A DNA stretch of 64,000 bases from Marinomonas shanghaiensis (GCF_003259175.1 NZ_QGOK01000013.1:1-64000), one strand, 5' to 3'; counted from the first letter of the stretch, positions 25,497-34,171 are shown. The notes: generated by a model not told the origin, from the letters alone. Numbers and translations: made by a program.

Positions 25497-27641
25497 TTAG
25501 AAAGACAGTGTCGCGTCAATACCAAAGTTACGACCTGCGCGGGTATAGCGGTCCAGATTCGTGCTGGTGTTGGTAATGTTGCGGATGTCATTCCAATTTA
25601 GATACTTTTCATCGGTGAGGTTAAACAGCCCCGCGTTAAAAGTAAGATTGTCTGTGGGTTTGTAATAGGCCGTTAGATCAACAAGGTGATAGTCGGACGT
25701 GGCGAGCCATTGGCTACTGCTGGTCAAATCCGATTTTTTCTTACCAGAAGCCCATGTTAGGTTAAGTTTGCCACCCCATTGGTCTGAAGGGGCGTCGTAG
25801 CCAAGACCTACCACCGCGCTAAGTGGTGATATGCTATCGAGAGGTTCATCGTCTTCTAGGTTATCGCCTTCGGCGTAAGCAATCGCACCATTGAGTGTCC
25901 AGCCGTCATTAAGAACGTCAATGCTTTTAGATAGGTCGATGTTACCCTTAATCTCTGCCCCTTTGATGACCACATGCGCAAGGTTTTTGTTGGTAAATTC
26001 TCCCAACCTGTATGTGCTAGAGGTGCCTAAAGATACCTGTTCAATAAAGTTGGTATAGTCGTTATAAAAAGCGACCAATTCGGCAGCGCCGTAAGCATTT
26101 TGCGCTCGAACGCCAGCTTCTACAAACAGGCTTTCTTCCGGTTTTAGGTCAGGATTCGGCTTGATTCTATACGCGCCATAAGACGCAGAGTTTTCAAAGT
26201 AATAATAGAGTTCGTCTAAATTTGGGGCTCTAAAGCCTGAGCCTGTTTTACCAAAAACACTGTAGGTGTCATTGATAGCAAAATCAGCGGAAAGCTGTGC
26301 GGTCACTGCTTCGTTTTTATTGTCGCCCCATGATTCGATGTATTCGTCGCCCTTGGTGGTGTATTGGTAATTATCGTAGCGAATAGCAGGTACAAGAGTG
26401 AGCTTGTCTGTCACTGCCCAGCTGTCTTCCAAATATAGGCCCAATATATCCGCGTCGGCGATGGGCGAAAAACGAGAGGCCGTTGTCACGCCAGAGACGG
26501 TGTTTTTATTGAGGTTTTCTAACGATTTATCGTCGTAATTCATCCCATAACGAAGCTGATGCGCATCGAGTTGTTTGACCAAATCCGCCTTGAGGCTGAT
26601 ATTTTCTTCATCATAAAAGCGGTCTACAACGCGATTGCCCGATGTTCTGTTCGTAATGTTAGTGGTTTTGGTGTCTTGGTAATCCAATTGCCATTTTAAG
26701 CGATCGTAAAGGGTATTGGCTTGGGTATTTTCATGAAAGAAACCAAGACGGCGGCGGACACTTTTGTCATCTGAGCTTTGTTGGTCTGTCGCTGAACTTT
26801 CTGAATACAAGTCGGATTCGGTCGTGCTGTGGAAATACTCTCCTACAACGCCAATACGGTTGGTGTCATTTACTTGCACCTGCACTTTGGCGAGGACGTT
26901 GTCTGATCCGGTATCTGCCGGATCTACCGACGCGCGTGTTGCGCCAACCGTTTGATCAGAGCCTGCATCGCCTTGATGATTCTCGTTTTCATGGCCATCA
27001 CGATGGGTATAAAGCAGCAAGGACTCTACTTTACCAGTGCGGTTCGCGGTCGTAAGAGTTTGGCTGTATTCGTCTGAGGCACTTTTGTAGCCTGCCTTTA
27101 AGGAAGCACTGGTATCGTTGCCTTCTGGCGCTAAAAAGCTACTGGGTTCTTTGGTGGTGTATTTTACCACGCCACCCAGAGCGCCACTGCCTTCTACTAC
27201 GTCGCCACCTTTAATAATGTCAACAGATTCCAATGAATCCATGTCAACGGTATTTCGACCTGTTCTTAGGTAGGTGGTGGTAGGACCGTATGCATCGGCT
27301 TGGGTGACACCATCGACACTGATTTTGACTCGATCGCCATCTAAGCCGCGGATGTTCACACTGCTGATACCAAAACGAGAATCTTGGCTCGCTTCGACAC
27401 CTGGCTCATAGCGTACTAGGTCGTCTAGGTTACGAGTTAATGTTTTTTCAATATCGTCACTTTTGATTTTAGAAACCGAGCTGCCCAGCTCAGTGGTCGC
27501 TTCGGTGAGCGAATCCGCTTCAACAGTAATGGTACCTAATGGGTTTTCTTGTATTGGGGTATCAGCAGAAAAGGCGGGTGAGGCCGCCATAATAGACAAA
27601 GCAAGGAGAGATAAGGGAGTAGGAAAAGCCGTTTTCTTCAT
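25497..27641 (-). CDS. TonB-dependent heme/hemoglobin receptor
   Basis: Outer-membrane receptor that takes up heme with TonB-ExbBD energy. A signal peptide (MKKTAFPTPLSLLALSIMAA ... AFSA) is followed by a TonB box-like GTITVEADSL. The plug domain has LDDLVRYEPGVEASQDSRFG, SSVNIRGLDGDRVKISVDGV and GGDVVEGSGALGGVVKYTTK. A 22-strand barrel ends in a C-terminal Phe. FRAPNLDELYYYF is the barrel motif of hemoglobin/heme receptors, and HxxNP-like NPDLKPEESLF follows. About 715 residues. In-frame starts at 27653 (ATG) and 27656 (TTG) add a few residues. It heads the heme operon behind two Fur boxes. Confidence 0.93.
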   Translation of the reverse strand: MKKTAFPTPLSLLALSIMAASPAFSADTPIQENPLGTITVEADSLTEATTELGSSVSKIKSDDIEKTLTRNLDDLVRYEPGVEASQDSRFGISSVNIRGLDGDRVKISVDGVTQADAYGPTTTYLRTGRNTVDMDSLESVDIIKGGDVVEGSGALGGVVKYTTKEPSSFLAPEGNDTSASLKAGYKSASDEYSQTLTTANRTGKVESLLLYTHRDGHENENHQGDAGSDQTVGATRASVDPADTGSDNVLAKVQVQVNDTNRIGVVGEYFHSTTESDLYSESSATDQQSSDDKSVRRRLGFFHENTQANTLYDRLKWQLDYQDTKTTNITNRTSGNRVVDRFYDEENISLKADLVKQLDAHQLRYGMNYDDKSLENLNKNTVSGVTTASRFSPIADADILGLYLEDSWAVTDKLTLVPAIRYDNYQYTTKGDEYIESWGDNKNEAVTAQLSADFAINDTYSVFGKTGSGFRAPNLDELYYYFENSASYGAYRIKPNPDLKPEESLFVEAGVRAQNAYGAAELVAFYNDYTNFIEQVSLGTSSTYRLGEFTNKNLAHVVIKGAEIKGNIDLSKSIDVLNDGWTLNGAIAYAEGDNLEDDEPLDSISPLSAVVGLGYDAPSDQWGGKLNLTWASGKKKSDLTSSSQWLATSDYHLVDLTAYYKPTDNLTFNAGLFNLTDEKYLNWNDIRNITNTSTNLDRYTRAGRNFGIDATLSF

Positions 27642-27691
27642 GTTTCTTCTCATCAATTAATTAAGTCTTCCCTATTAATATGCAATCCTTT

Positions 27692-27710
27692 ATGAGAATG
27701 ATTATCACAA
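27692..27710. promoter_or_regulatory. Fur box 1
   Basis: ATGAGAATGATTATCACAA matches the 19-bp Fur consensus at most positions (GATAATGATAATCATTATC). It lies about 50 bp upstream of the receptor start, over the likely promoter. Confidence 0.88.
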
Positions 27711-27723
27711 ATATATCAAATTA

Positions 27724-27742
27724 AATGAAAATGATTTTCATT
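27724..27742. promoter_or_regulatory. Fur box 2
   Basis: AATGAAAATGATTTTCATT is a near-perfect 19-bp palindrome of the Fur type, 13 bp beyond Fur box 1. Two adjacent operators suggest tight iron repression of the heme operon. Confidence 0.9.
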
Positions 27743-28017
27743 AAGAATTGTTAATATTATTAAGGAAAGCGTGATGAGCTTTCTTGGTGAAGTTTACGCA
27801 ACCAGTGAAGAGTGTTTTGGAATTGAGAAGGGAATGCTGTAGGGTGAGGCGACTATTATGCTGCGCCTGATGGTACGCAAATACGGCGTTGACGTAACTG
27901 AGGCGAGATTGAAAAAGCCGATCCTGAAACCCTACTGGAATGGTCTGAACTATTGTTTTTTGCTGAGAAAATAGAAGACGTTTTTCAGTGATATCTGCAC
28001 TGTCTCTGTATCCCCCA

Positions 28018-28320
28018 TAGGTCAGATGAGACGAGGCACGAGGCGTAATCTGACATTCCCAACCCGCATCATCAAACGGCACATTACACTTCGTTCATGA
28101 TGCCCTACGAAAACACCAACCACATTATCTACGCCAACCCATCCCGTAGGTCAGATGAGACGAGGTACGAGGCGTAATCTGACATTCCCAACCAACGTCG
28201 TGAAACGGCACATTACGCTGCGCTCATGATGCCCTACGAAAAACCAACATCATTTTATCTCAACCAACGGCATTAACCGGCAAATTACACTTCGTTCATG
28301 ATGCCCTACGAAAACACACG
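28018..28320. repeat. Cluster of five REP-like elements of two families
   Basis: Family a (GTCAGATGAGACGAGGCACG ... AATCTGAC) lies at 28021-28053 and 28150-28182. Family b (CGGCACATTACACTTCGTTC followed by ATGATGCCCTACGAAAA) lies at 28077-28112, 28205-28242 and 28278-28313. They alternate a-b-a-b-b, separated by short AACCAACN-type spacers. The interval 27743-28336 between the Fur boxes and nfsB holds no supported gene. Confidence 0.9.
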
Positions 28321-28336
28321 CCATTGCGATGTTTGC

Positions 28337-28993
28337 TTACAATACGGTGACGACATCTTCCAACGCGAGGCGGGATTTAGGTAACGCAGCGTTGTAGTCT
28401 TCGTCTTTGTGGTGATAACCGATCGCGAGTGCTACGTCGCATTGGTAACCCACTAGCTCGTTATGAAATAGTTCGCCAATCAATTCGGCATCTACGCCTT
28501 CCATTGGGGTTGAATCAATGTTGAGGCGAGCCAATGTGTGCATTAGGTTACCTAGAGCTATGTAAGCCTGTGCTTTGGTCCATTGAGCGGTGCTGCCACT
28601 TTCATCGGTGTTGAGTTCGGCAAAAGCGAAGCTGCCAAATGCTTGCTCTCTATTTTCTGGTTTGGTACGACCATCGGCAATGCCTTTGTCGACGACTTTT
28701 GCGTAGTCTTCACGTTTGTAGTGGGTTTTGTGTGCAAACAATACAATGTGCGAAGCGCTTTTAGCGTGTTTTTGATTAAACTGAAATTTGTTGGCAAAGG
28801 TGTCGTGAAAACGTTCTTTGGCGGCATCGCTTTCAATCACGATGAACTTCCATGGTTGTGAGTTAATGGAAGAAGGTGATAAGCGCAGTGATTCGTAGAT
28901 GATGTCGAGATCAGCAGGGGCAATGCGTTTTGTGGCGTCGTATTGTTTTGCTGTGTAGCGTTTTTCTAGGTCAGTAACAATTGGGTGTGACAT
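28337..28993 (-). CDS. nfsB: Oxygen-insensitive NAD(P)H nitroreductase / dihydropteridine reductase
   Basis: FMN-dependent homodimeric cytoplasmic reductase of nitroaromatics and quinones. The FMN site is formed by KRYTAKQYD near residue 10, SPSSINSQPWKFIVI near residue 39, and the C-terminal GYHHKDEDYNAALPKSRL. At 218 residues it agrees with NfsB (217). The frame opens at 29005, but ATG 28993 has GGAA about 8 nt upstream and begins MSHPIVTDL, the usual N-terminus. It is divergent from a LysR-type regulator that probably controls it. Confidence 0.92.
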   Translation of the reverse strand: MSHPIVTDLEKRYTAKQYDATKRIAPADLDIIYESLRLSPSSINSQPWKFIVIESDAAKERFHDTFANKFQFNQKHAKSASHIVLFAHKTHYKREDYAKVVDKGIADGRTKPENREQAFGSFAFAELNTDESGSTAQWTKAQAYIALGNLMHTLARLNIDSTPMEGVDAELIGELFHNELVGYQCDVALAIGYHHKDEDYNAALPKSRLALEDVVTVL

Positions 28994-29091
28994 CGTTTTT
29001 TCCATTATTGAGTTGAAAGACTGCGTTGGCGAGTCTTGATAGTCCTATATTAGCGAGACTTTATTTAATGAAAAACAGTGTTTTTATTGAG

Positions 29092-29118
29092 TTATTATCA
29101 AAATATATTTGATAATAA
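29092..29118. promoter_or_regulatory. Perfect inverted repeat, probable LysR-type operator
   Basis: TTATTATCAAA and TTTGATAATAA are perfect 11-bp arms around a 5-bp ATATA centre and contain the T-N11-A core of LysR-family sites. It lies in the divergent nfsB-lysR interval, 30 bp before the regulator start. Confidence 0.75.
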
Positions 29119-29147
29119 GAACGTTGTTTTCTATTAAAGGCTAAGTT

Positions 29148-30098
29148 ATGCAGCTTGACGATCTTCGTGTTGTGGTAAAAGTGGCTGAGTTTCACAGCAT
29201 TACGGCTGCAGCGGTTCATTTAGATATGCAAATGGCGACAGCCAGTGCGGCGGTGAAGCGAGTTGAAGCATCACTTGGCGTAGAATTATTTGTGCGCACC
29301 ACGCGTCATTTACGTCTTTCCAATGCGGGAGAACGCTATTTGCCACAATGTCGTGCGGCGCTTGCGATGTTAGAGGAAGCCAAGCAGACGATACACAATG
29401 ATTTGGACATTATTAGTGGTGAGATTCGCCTTGCGGTTTCGTCCGATTTGGGTCGAAATATGGCCATTCCTTGGGTGGATGATTTCATGATGCAGCACCC
29501 CAAAGTGACTTTGCGTGTGCATATTAGCGACAGTAATGTTGATTTTTACCGCGATGCGCTGGACGTTGCTTTGCGCTATGGCCCACCTGCCGATTCCAAT
29601 TTATACGGTTTTAAAATTTGCAATGTACCGCGTTTGCTGGTGGCTAGCCCTCGTTATCTTGAGTTGCAGGGGACGCCGGAACACCCTAAAGACTTACTGA
29701 ATCACCAAGGTTTGTTTTATCAATTACAAAATATATTGAACGATACGTGGCACTTTTCATGCAAAGAACCCGGGTCAGAGCGATCCTACAAAATTAAGCC
29801 CAAAGCCTATTGTGCGGCCAATGATGGCGATTTGGTTCGGCGTTGGTGTGTGGCAGGGAAAGGGGTGGCGATTAAATCCTCGTTGGACATTGCCAATGAT
29901 TTATTGGCTGGCCGAGTTGTGTCGTTGATGCCACATTATAAAGCGCCGCAAGGTGAGCTTTGGTTAATTAGCCCAAGTCGTCAATCTATTACGCCAACGG
30001 TTCGGCTATTGCGAGATATGTTTCGTGAACGCACTAAGGCGCTTTTGACGCAATTGGTCGAGCAAGGTTTTTTGGAAAAGAGTGTGTTGGAAGATTAG
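29148..30098 (+). CDS. LysR-family transcriptional regulator
   Basis: 316-residue regulator. The N-terminal winged helix-turn-helix reads LDDLRVVVKVAEFHSITAAA, then HLDMQMATASAAVKRVEASL, then GVELFVRTTRHLRLSNAGER. The C-terminal periplasmic-binding-like effector domain runs from about residue 92 (SGEIRLAVSSDLGRNMAIPW), including LDVALRYGPPADSNLYGFKI. This resembles the CrgA/DsdC-like subgroup that controls reductases. It is divergent from nfsB, and a perfect palindrome lies between the two genes, so the likely target is nfsB plus itself. The effector is unknown. Confidence 0.9.
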   Translation: MQLDDLRVVVKVAEFHSITAAAVHLDMQMATASAAVKRVEASLGVELFVRTTRHLRLSNAGERYLPQCRAALAMLEEAKQTIHNDLDIISGEIRLAVSSDLGRNMAIPWVDDFMMQHPKVTLRVHISDSNVDFYRDALDVALRYGPPADSNLYGFKICNVPRLLVASPRYLELQGTPEHPKDLLNHQGLFYQLQNILNDTWHFSCKEPGSERSYKIKPKAYCAANDGDLVRRWCVAGKGVAIKSSLDIANDLLAGRVVSLMPHYKAPQGELWLISPSRQSITPTVRLLRDMFRERTKALLTQLVEQGFLEKSVLED

Positions 30099-30161
30099 GT
30101 CGGCTGAGCGTTGTTTTATAAATAAAGTGTATTTTTATAGACAGAATTTTTCTAAAAAAAG

Positions 30162-30191
30162 CCCTTGAAAATGGCAGCAAGGATCCTATTT
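30162..30191 (+). promoter_or_regulatory. Sigma-32 type heat-shock promoter
   Basis: CCCTTGAAA at 30162-30170, a 14-bp spacer, then CCTATTT at 30185-30191. This closely fits the sigma-32 consensus CTTGAAA and CCCATnT, and it sits about 90 bp upstream of a small heat-shock gene. Confidence 0.82.
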
Positions 30192-30282
30192 TTAGCGATG
30201 TAACAGGTTCGTCTGACTATGAAGAGAGTGTCTGTTACTACTTTTGACGATTAGTATTTTGCTTCAATTAGGAGGATTTATT

Positions 30283-30765
30283 ATGAACTCAATTGATCTT
30301 AGTCCACTTTATCGCAGTAGCATTGGCTTTGACCGTTTAGCTTCTTTGCTCGATAGCGCGTTAACAACAGACAATGTGTCTGCAGGTTATCCCCCTTATA
30401 ATATCGAGGTGGTTGATGATAACCGTTATGCCATTTCGCTTGCCTTAGCGGGCTTTGATGAAAGCGATTTGGATATCAAAGTGGAGAAGAATGTGTTGAC
30501 CATTCGCGGTGATAAAGCGGATTCTGGTGAGCACAGGTATCTCCATCAAGGCATTGCAAACCGTTCATTTGAACGCAAGTTCAATCTTGCCGATTATGTT
30601 GAGGTAACCGATGCAGAGTTAAAAAATGGGCTCCTTACCATCAGTTTGGTAAAAGAGATACCTGAGGCAATGAAACCTAGAAGCATTGCCATTAACAAGG
30701 CTTCTCGCAGTGTTCTTGAGCATCAAAAAGAAAGCTCATCACAAAAGGATGCTAAGGTAGCTTAA
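30283..30765 (+). CDS. Small heat-shock protein, Hsp20/IbpA family
   Basis: ATP-independent holdase that binds unfolding proteins in the cytoplasm. The N-terminal IbpA-like MNSIDLSPLYRSSIGFDRLA precedes an alpha-crystallin domain of about residues 33-130: YNIEVVDDNRYAISLALAGF, LDIKVEKNVLTIRGDK, GIANRSFERKFNLADYVEV, and LKNGLLTISLVKEIPEAMKP with the dimer-contact P-E-A-M-K-P-R. 160 residues. The start is ATG 30283, with perfect AGGAGG 8 nt upstream; the frame is open from 30244. The sigma-32 promoter upstream and terminator downstream make it a self-contained heat-shock gene. Confidence 0.95.
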   Translation: MNSIDLSPLYRSSIGFDRLASLLDSALTTDNVSAGYPPYNIEVVDDNRYAISLALAGFDESDLDIKVEKNVLTIRGDKADSGEHRYLHQGIANRSFERKFNLADYVEVTDAELKNGLLTISLVKEIPEAMKPRSIAINKASRSVLEHQKESSSQKDAKVA

Positions 30766-30793
30766 GTCAAACATCGCTTAGTGTGATGATAGT

Positions 30794-30828
30794 AAAGGGC
30801 TGTGAGTCATCGCGGCCCTTTTTGTTTT
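30794..30828 (+). terminator. Intrinsic terminator after the Hsp20 gene
   Basis: AAAGGGC / GCCCTTT stem with a 14-nt loop followed by a T-rich tract (TTTTTGTTTTT). Confidence 0.75.
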
Positions 30829-30929
30829 TGCGTGTGTTATTCCCTCTATTGACGATTGGCTCATCTATGCAGGATATTGCTATAGTGATGGGGCTGAATA
30901 TTTTTTTAGAAAGTGGTCGAGGTAGGGAT

Positions 30930-32168
30930 ATGGCAGAGTTTCTTGTGTTGGGTGCTGGCATGGTTGGAGTAAGCAGTGCGCTGGCGTTGCAGGCTCGCGG
31001 TCATCAGGTAACCATTGTGGATCGCACGGGGGTGGGGTTGGAAACCAGTTATGGCAATGCGGGGATGATTCAAGTCGAGGCGGCAGAGCCTTATGCGTTA
31101 CCGAGAGACATGGTGACCTTATGCAAATATGCCTTTGAGATTAGCAATGACGTGACTTGGAAACTGAGCGGGGCTTTGCAAATGGCACCGGCTTTGTGGT
31201 CGTACTTTCGCCATTCCTCTCCTGAAAAACACGCCAAAATTTCTCGTGTCCATGCGCAGTTAACTTTTCGGTCTACGGCAGATCATGATCCTTTGATTCG
31301 GGAGTCTGGGTCTGAGCATCTGATTCGTCATTGTGGTCTTGTCATGTTACACCGAGACGACGCTGAGTTTGAAAAAGCCGTGAAGAAAGCCGAATTTGTG
31401 ATGAGGGAATACGGCGTCACGTCGCGTATTTTTGATGGCAAAGGCTACCAGCAAGAAGAACCTGCCTTGAAGAAGACACCCGCTGGTGCGGTGCATTATA
31501 CGCAAAGTTGGAGTTGTTCTTCTCCCGGAGCGTTAACCAAAGCCTACTGCGATTTGTTTGTTAAACGCGGTGGTCGCTTTGTCACTGGGGATGCTAACAC
31601 CTTACAACACAGCGTTTCTGGCTGGAAAATTCTTACCCGTGATGGTGAGCTTCATGCGGAACACGTCGTGATAGCGCTTGGGCCTTGGTCTCCTGAGTTA
31701 GTAAAGCGTTTTGGTTACCGCATTCCTATGGTTTATAAGCGTGGTTACCATGGGCATTTTAATGCGCCTAATTCTTTACAACGTCCTTTTCTAGATGTGG
31801 AACATGGCGTCCTGGCGGCTCCCATGGTGAAAGGTTTAAGAGTCACAACAGGCGCGGCTTTGGTGCCGATGAATTCAGAGTTGGATACACGCCAGTTAAA
31901 ACGCGGTGCTGATGCATTAAATGAGATTATCGACTTAGGTGAGCAAGTCAAAGAGCCGCAGTGGATGGGTACGCGCCCTTGTATGCCAGACATGCTGCCA
32001 CTTGTGGGCGAGGCACCAAATCATAAAGGTTTATGGTTTCACTTTGGTCATGGGCATCAAGGCTTCACGCTTGGTCCTACTACCGCAGCCTTGCTTATGC
32101 AGGTGATGGAAGGAGAGTCTAACGGGTTACTTTCGGCGCTATCGCCCCATAATCGACTTTCTAAATGA
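30930..32168 (+). CDS. FAD-dependent D-amino-acid dehydrogenase family protein
   Basis: DadA-like DAO-family flavoprotein of 412 residues that would oxidise a D-amino acid or similar amine to a keto acid, passing electrons to the respiratory chain. The N-terminal Rossmann FAD motif FLVLGAGMVGVSSALALQAR is at residues 4-23. Then GLETSYGNAGMIQVEAAEPY, where the family contacts the flavin, and YTQSWSCSSPGALTKAYCDL. The C-terminal GTRPCMPDMLPLVGEAPNHK plus FHFGHGHQGFTLGPTTAALL is the usual DadA end. The frame is open from 30783, but ATG 30930 with GGTAGGG upstream starts the family N-terminus. Substrate not determined. Confidence 0.9.
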   Translation: MAEFLVLGAGMVGVSSALALQARGHQVTIVDRTGVGLETSYGNAGMIQVEAAEPYALPRDMVTLCKYAFEISNDVTWKLSGALQMAPALWSYFRHSSPEKHAKISRVHAQLTFRSTADHDPLIRESGSEHLIRHCGLVMLHRDDAEFEKAVKKAEFVMREYGVTSRIFDGKGYQQEEPALKKTPAGAVHYTQSWSCSSPGALTKAYCDLFVKRGGRFVTGDANTLQHSVSGWKILTRDGELHAEHVVIALGPWSPELVKRFGYRIPMVYKRGYHGHFNAPNSLQRPFLDVEHGVLAAPMVKGLRVTTGAALVPMNSELDTRQLKRGADALNEIIDLGEQVKEPQWMGTRPCMPDMLPLVGEAPNHKGLWFHFGHGHQGFTLGPTTAALLMQVMEGESNGLLSALSPHNRLSK

Positions 32169-32257
32169 TGTGATTGCTGAAAGGTTATCTTTTATCTTTC
32201 CCAGAGAGCGGCGCTATTGGCAATAATTGTGAGCGGGTTTACAAGCATATTTTTAGT

Positions 32258-32296
32258 CTAATAAAGACGCTGTTCGCTCCTTTGTGTCTTTATTAG
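32258..32296. other. Inverted repeat after the DadA-like gene
   Basis: Perfect 11-bp arms CTAATAAAGAC / GTCTTTATTAG with a 17-nt loop, followed by a TGATAAAAA stretch rather than a U-run. It could end the DadA-like transcript or be an operator for the sensor gene that starts at 32437. Confidence 0.5.
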
Positions 32297-32436
32297 TGAT
32301 AAAAATGCTTATTGTAGGGACCGATTTTTATCGTCTATTCTTGCGGTTTTTATTTCCTTTAAGCTGAGATATATATTTTATTGCATTGAAATATATAGTA
32401 GTTTTGTCCCGTTCTATTCTCTTTGGGTGATTAGGT

Positions 32437-33909
32437 ATGAAGCTTTCCATAAAAGTGGGTATGGTCGTTACGGTGTTAGTGATCACCATGATTTTTTTCT
32501 ATATCTTTGCGCTTAGTACAATAAAAAATCACCTAATCGAGTCAAGAAAACATGAAATTCAGTCTATTTTGACTTTCTCATTGAGTCAGGTCAGTCATTT
32601 CGTAGAGTTAGAACAAACGAATCAAATGTCTCGTGAAGAAGCGGAGAAAAATGTTATCCGTGTCCTTTCTGCCGTGCGTGATGGCAATGATTTCTTGTGG
32701 GCGAATGATGCAAATGGCATTGCTCGTGTTCATATTAAAGATAATGTCATTGGTGTTTTTCAGTCTTCCTATGCCAAGTATATTGAGTACCTCGAAAAGC
32801 ATGACTTTATGTTTGTCGTTGGTGAAAGTGAAAAAGCGAATACCAATGCATTATTTGTCAAAGTCAACGGCATGACACTTTTGCCAAAATGGAAATGGAT
32901 GATAGGAATGGGAGTGTATGTTGATGAGCTCAATGTAGAAGCCAATAAACTCGCTTTCTCGTTTTTGTTTGCAATAGTCGTACTGTTTTTAGTGACCTTC
33001 ATCGGGCTCATGTTGCTTTATCGCAGTGTTATTAAGCAGCTGGGTGATGATCCTCAGAATGTGATGAGGATGGTTGAGAGAGTTGATCAAGAGGGAGGGC
33101 AACAGGCGCTAAATGTCACTTATCCAAAGCATAGTTTATTGTTTTTATTGGGAAATCTTTATCAATATATACACTGTATCTTTGAGTCGTTGCGTCATCA
33201 ATCTGGCGTTATTGCAGAAAAAAGTATTGGACTGATGGATGTGGGTAAAAAAGTAAAAAACCTCACGGATGAACTTTATCAAGAAAGTAAACAGATTAGT
33301 AATGTGTTGGCGGAAAGTAAAAACCAAATCCATCAAGCTTATGCCGAATTAACAAAAAGCGAAAACTATTTGGATGTGGTCGCGAGCAGAGTGGCAGATA
33401 ATATAATAATCAATAAAAGTAGTGAGAAAGAGTTTAAAAAAATAGAGGCATCCATTCATATTAATGCCGATAAATTACAAGAAATAGAAAAGAAAATTCA
33501 GCAATTGGCTGAATTTTTAGGCGTCTCTAAGCCACATACGGATGTGGCAGCGGTGATCGATAATAATGGTTCTGCGAAAGCGAACAGTATTATGGTCGAT
33601 TTATCTAACGATATTAACCTAATAAAGCAGTCGATCACTCAGTCTGGCGATGATGTGGGGCAGCTTTTAGAGTCTTTCTGTCTGCAACGAGCGTCGTTAG
33701 AGTCTTTCGCAGGGCACTTAGTGAGTGTACAGCAGCAGCTAGAAGAGGTGGCTAATGCTAAGGCGGATCTACTGCGTGAAACCACGAGACAAGAGGATTT
33801 GCCGATAGACGATATTTTGTCTTCTTTAGCGACGCTCACCGAACTGATTGATGACATTAAAAAAAGCTCTGAAAAAATGAGCTATGATTTAGACTGCATT
33901 AAATTCTAG
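32437..33909 (+). CDS. Membrane sensor with single Cache domain and long coiled coil, no MCP tip
   Basis: 490 residues. TM1 lies at about residues 7-27. A periplasmic sCache_2-type domain runs to about residue 165, with FLWANDANGIARVHI and the family signature LPKWKWMIGMGVYVDELNV. TM2 (FLFAIVVLFLVTFIGLMLLY) lies near residues 173-192. A HAMP-like linker with GDDPQNVMRMVERVDQEGG follows. The rest (about residues 250-490) is predicted coiled coil with heptads of Leu, Ile and Val. The highly conserved chemoreceptor hairpin tip is not seen, so coupling to CheA/CheW is doubtful. The family architecture is that of a methyl-accepting protein that has diverged. The stop codon TAG coincides with the target site of an IS5-type MITE. 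Confidence 0.78.
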   Translation: MKLSIKVGMVVTVLVITMIFFYIFALSTIKNHLIESRKHEIQSILTFSLSQVSHFVELEQTNQMSREEAEKNVIRVLSAVRDGNDFLWANDANGIARVHIKDNVIGVFQSSYAKYIEYLEKHDFMFVVGESEKANTNALFVKVNGMTLLPKWKWMIGMGVYVDELNVEANKLAFSFLFAIVVLFLVTFIGLMLLYRSVIKQLGDDPQNVMRMVERVDQEGGQQALNVTYPKHSLLFLLGNLYQYIHCIFESLRHQSGVIAEKSIGLMDVGKKVKNLTDELYQESKQISNVLAESKNQIHQAYAELTKSENYLDVVASRVADNIIINKSSEKEFKKIEASIHINADKLQEIEKKIQQLAEFLGVSKPHTDVAAVIDNNGSAKANSIMVDLSNDINLIKQSITQSGDDVGQLLESFCLQRASLESFAGHLVSVQQQLEEVANAKADLLRETTRQEDLPIDDILSSLATLTELIDDIKKSSEKMSYDLDCIKF

Positions 33910-34171
33910 GGAAGGTACGAATAAGTCTACTAAGACTCAGTCTTTCAGAGAAATCGTCAAATAAGGCGCGACTCTGAAGGAATGTAGGTACCTTTCAAAG
34001 AGTCGCAACGACATGTGGCGTTTTCTCTGAAAGACCCGAAGGGCATGGTCTAAAAGCCTGTATTCTTTGTTGAGCACCTCGAAAATAGAACCACTATTCA
34101 CATTCGCTACTCGCCTCGAATAACAGGCTTTTATCCACATGCTGAGACAAGAGGACTTGTTCGCACCTTCC
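33910..34171. mobile_element. IS5-type MITE, copy 1 (262 bp)
   Basis: Ends GGAAGGTACGAATAAGTC and GACTTGTTCGCACCTTCC are imperfect terminal inverted repeats of the type found at IS5 ends. They are flanked by a 4-bp duplication CTAG (33906-33909 and 34172-34175), fitting the YTAR target of IS5. There is no transposase. The interior is built from nested inverted repeats: GTCTTTCAGAGAAA at 33940-33953 with 34022-34035, GCGACTCT/AGAGTCGC at 33968-33975 and 33999-34006, and TAAAAGCCTGTATTC at 34051-34065 with 34118-34133. It lies between two convergent genes. Confidence 0.9.

Noticed and set aside
27741..28082. 113-codon open frame on the minus strand before nfsB
   Set aside because: Its first codons lie within a REP element, there is no Shine-Dalgarno, the composition is not protein-like and its end overlaps the Fur box.
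33937..34140. 67-codon open frame within MITE copy 1
   Set aside because: No similarity to transposases, and it runs through paired hairpin arms; copy 2 does not keep the frame.
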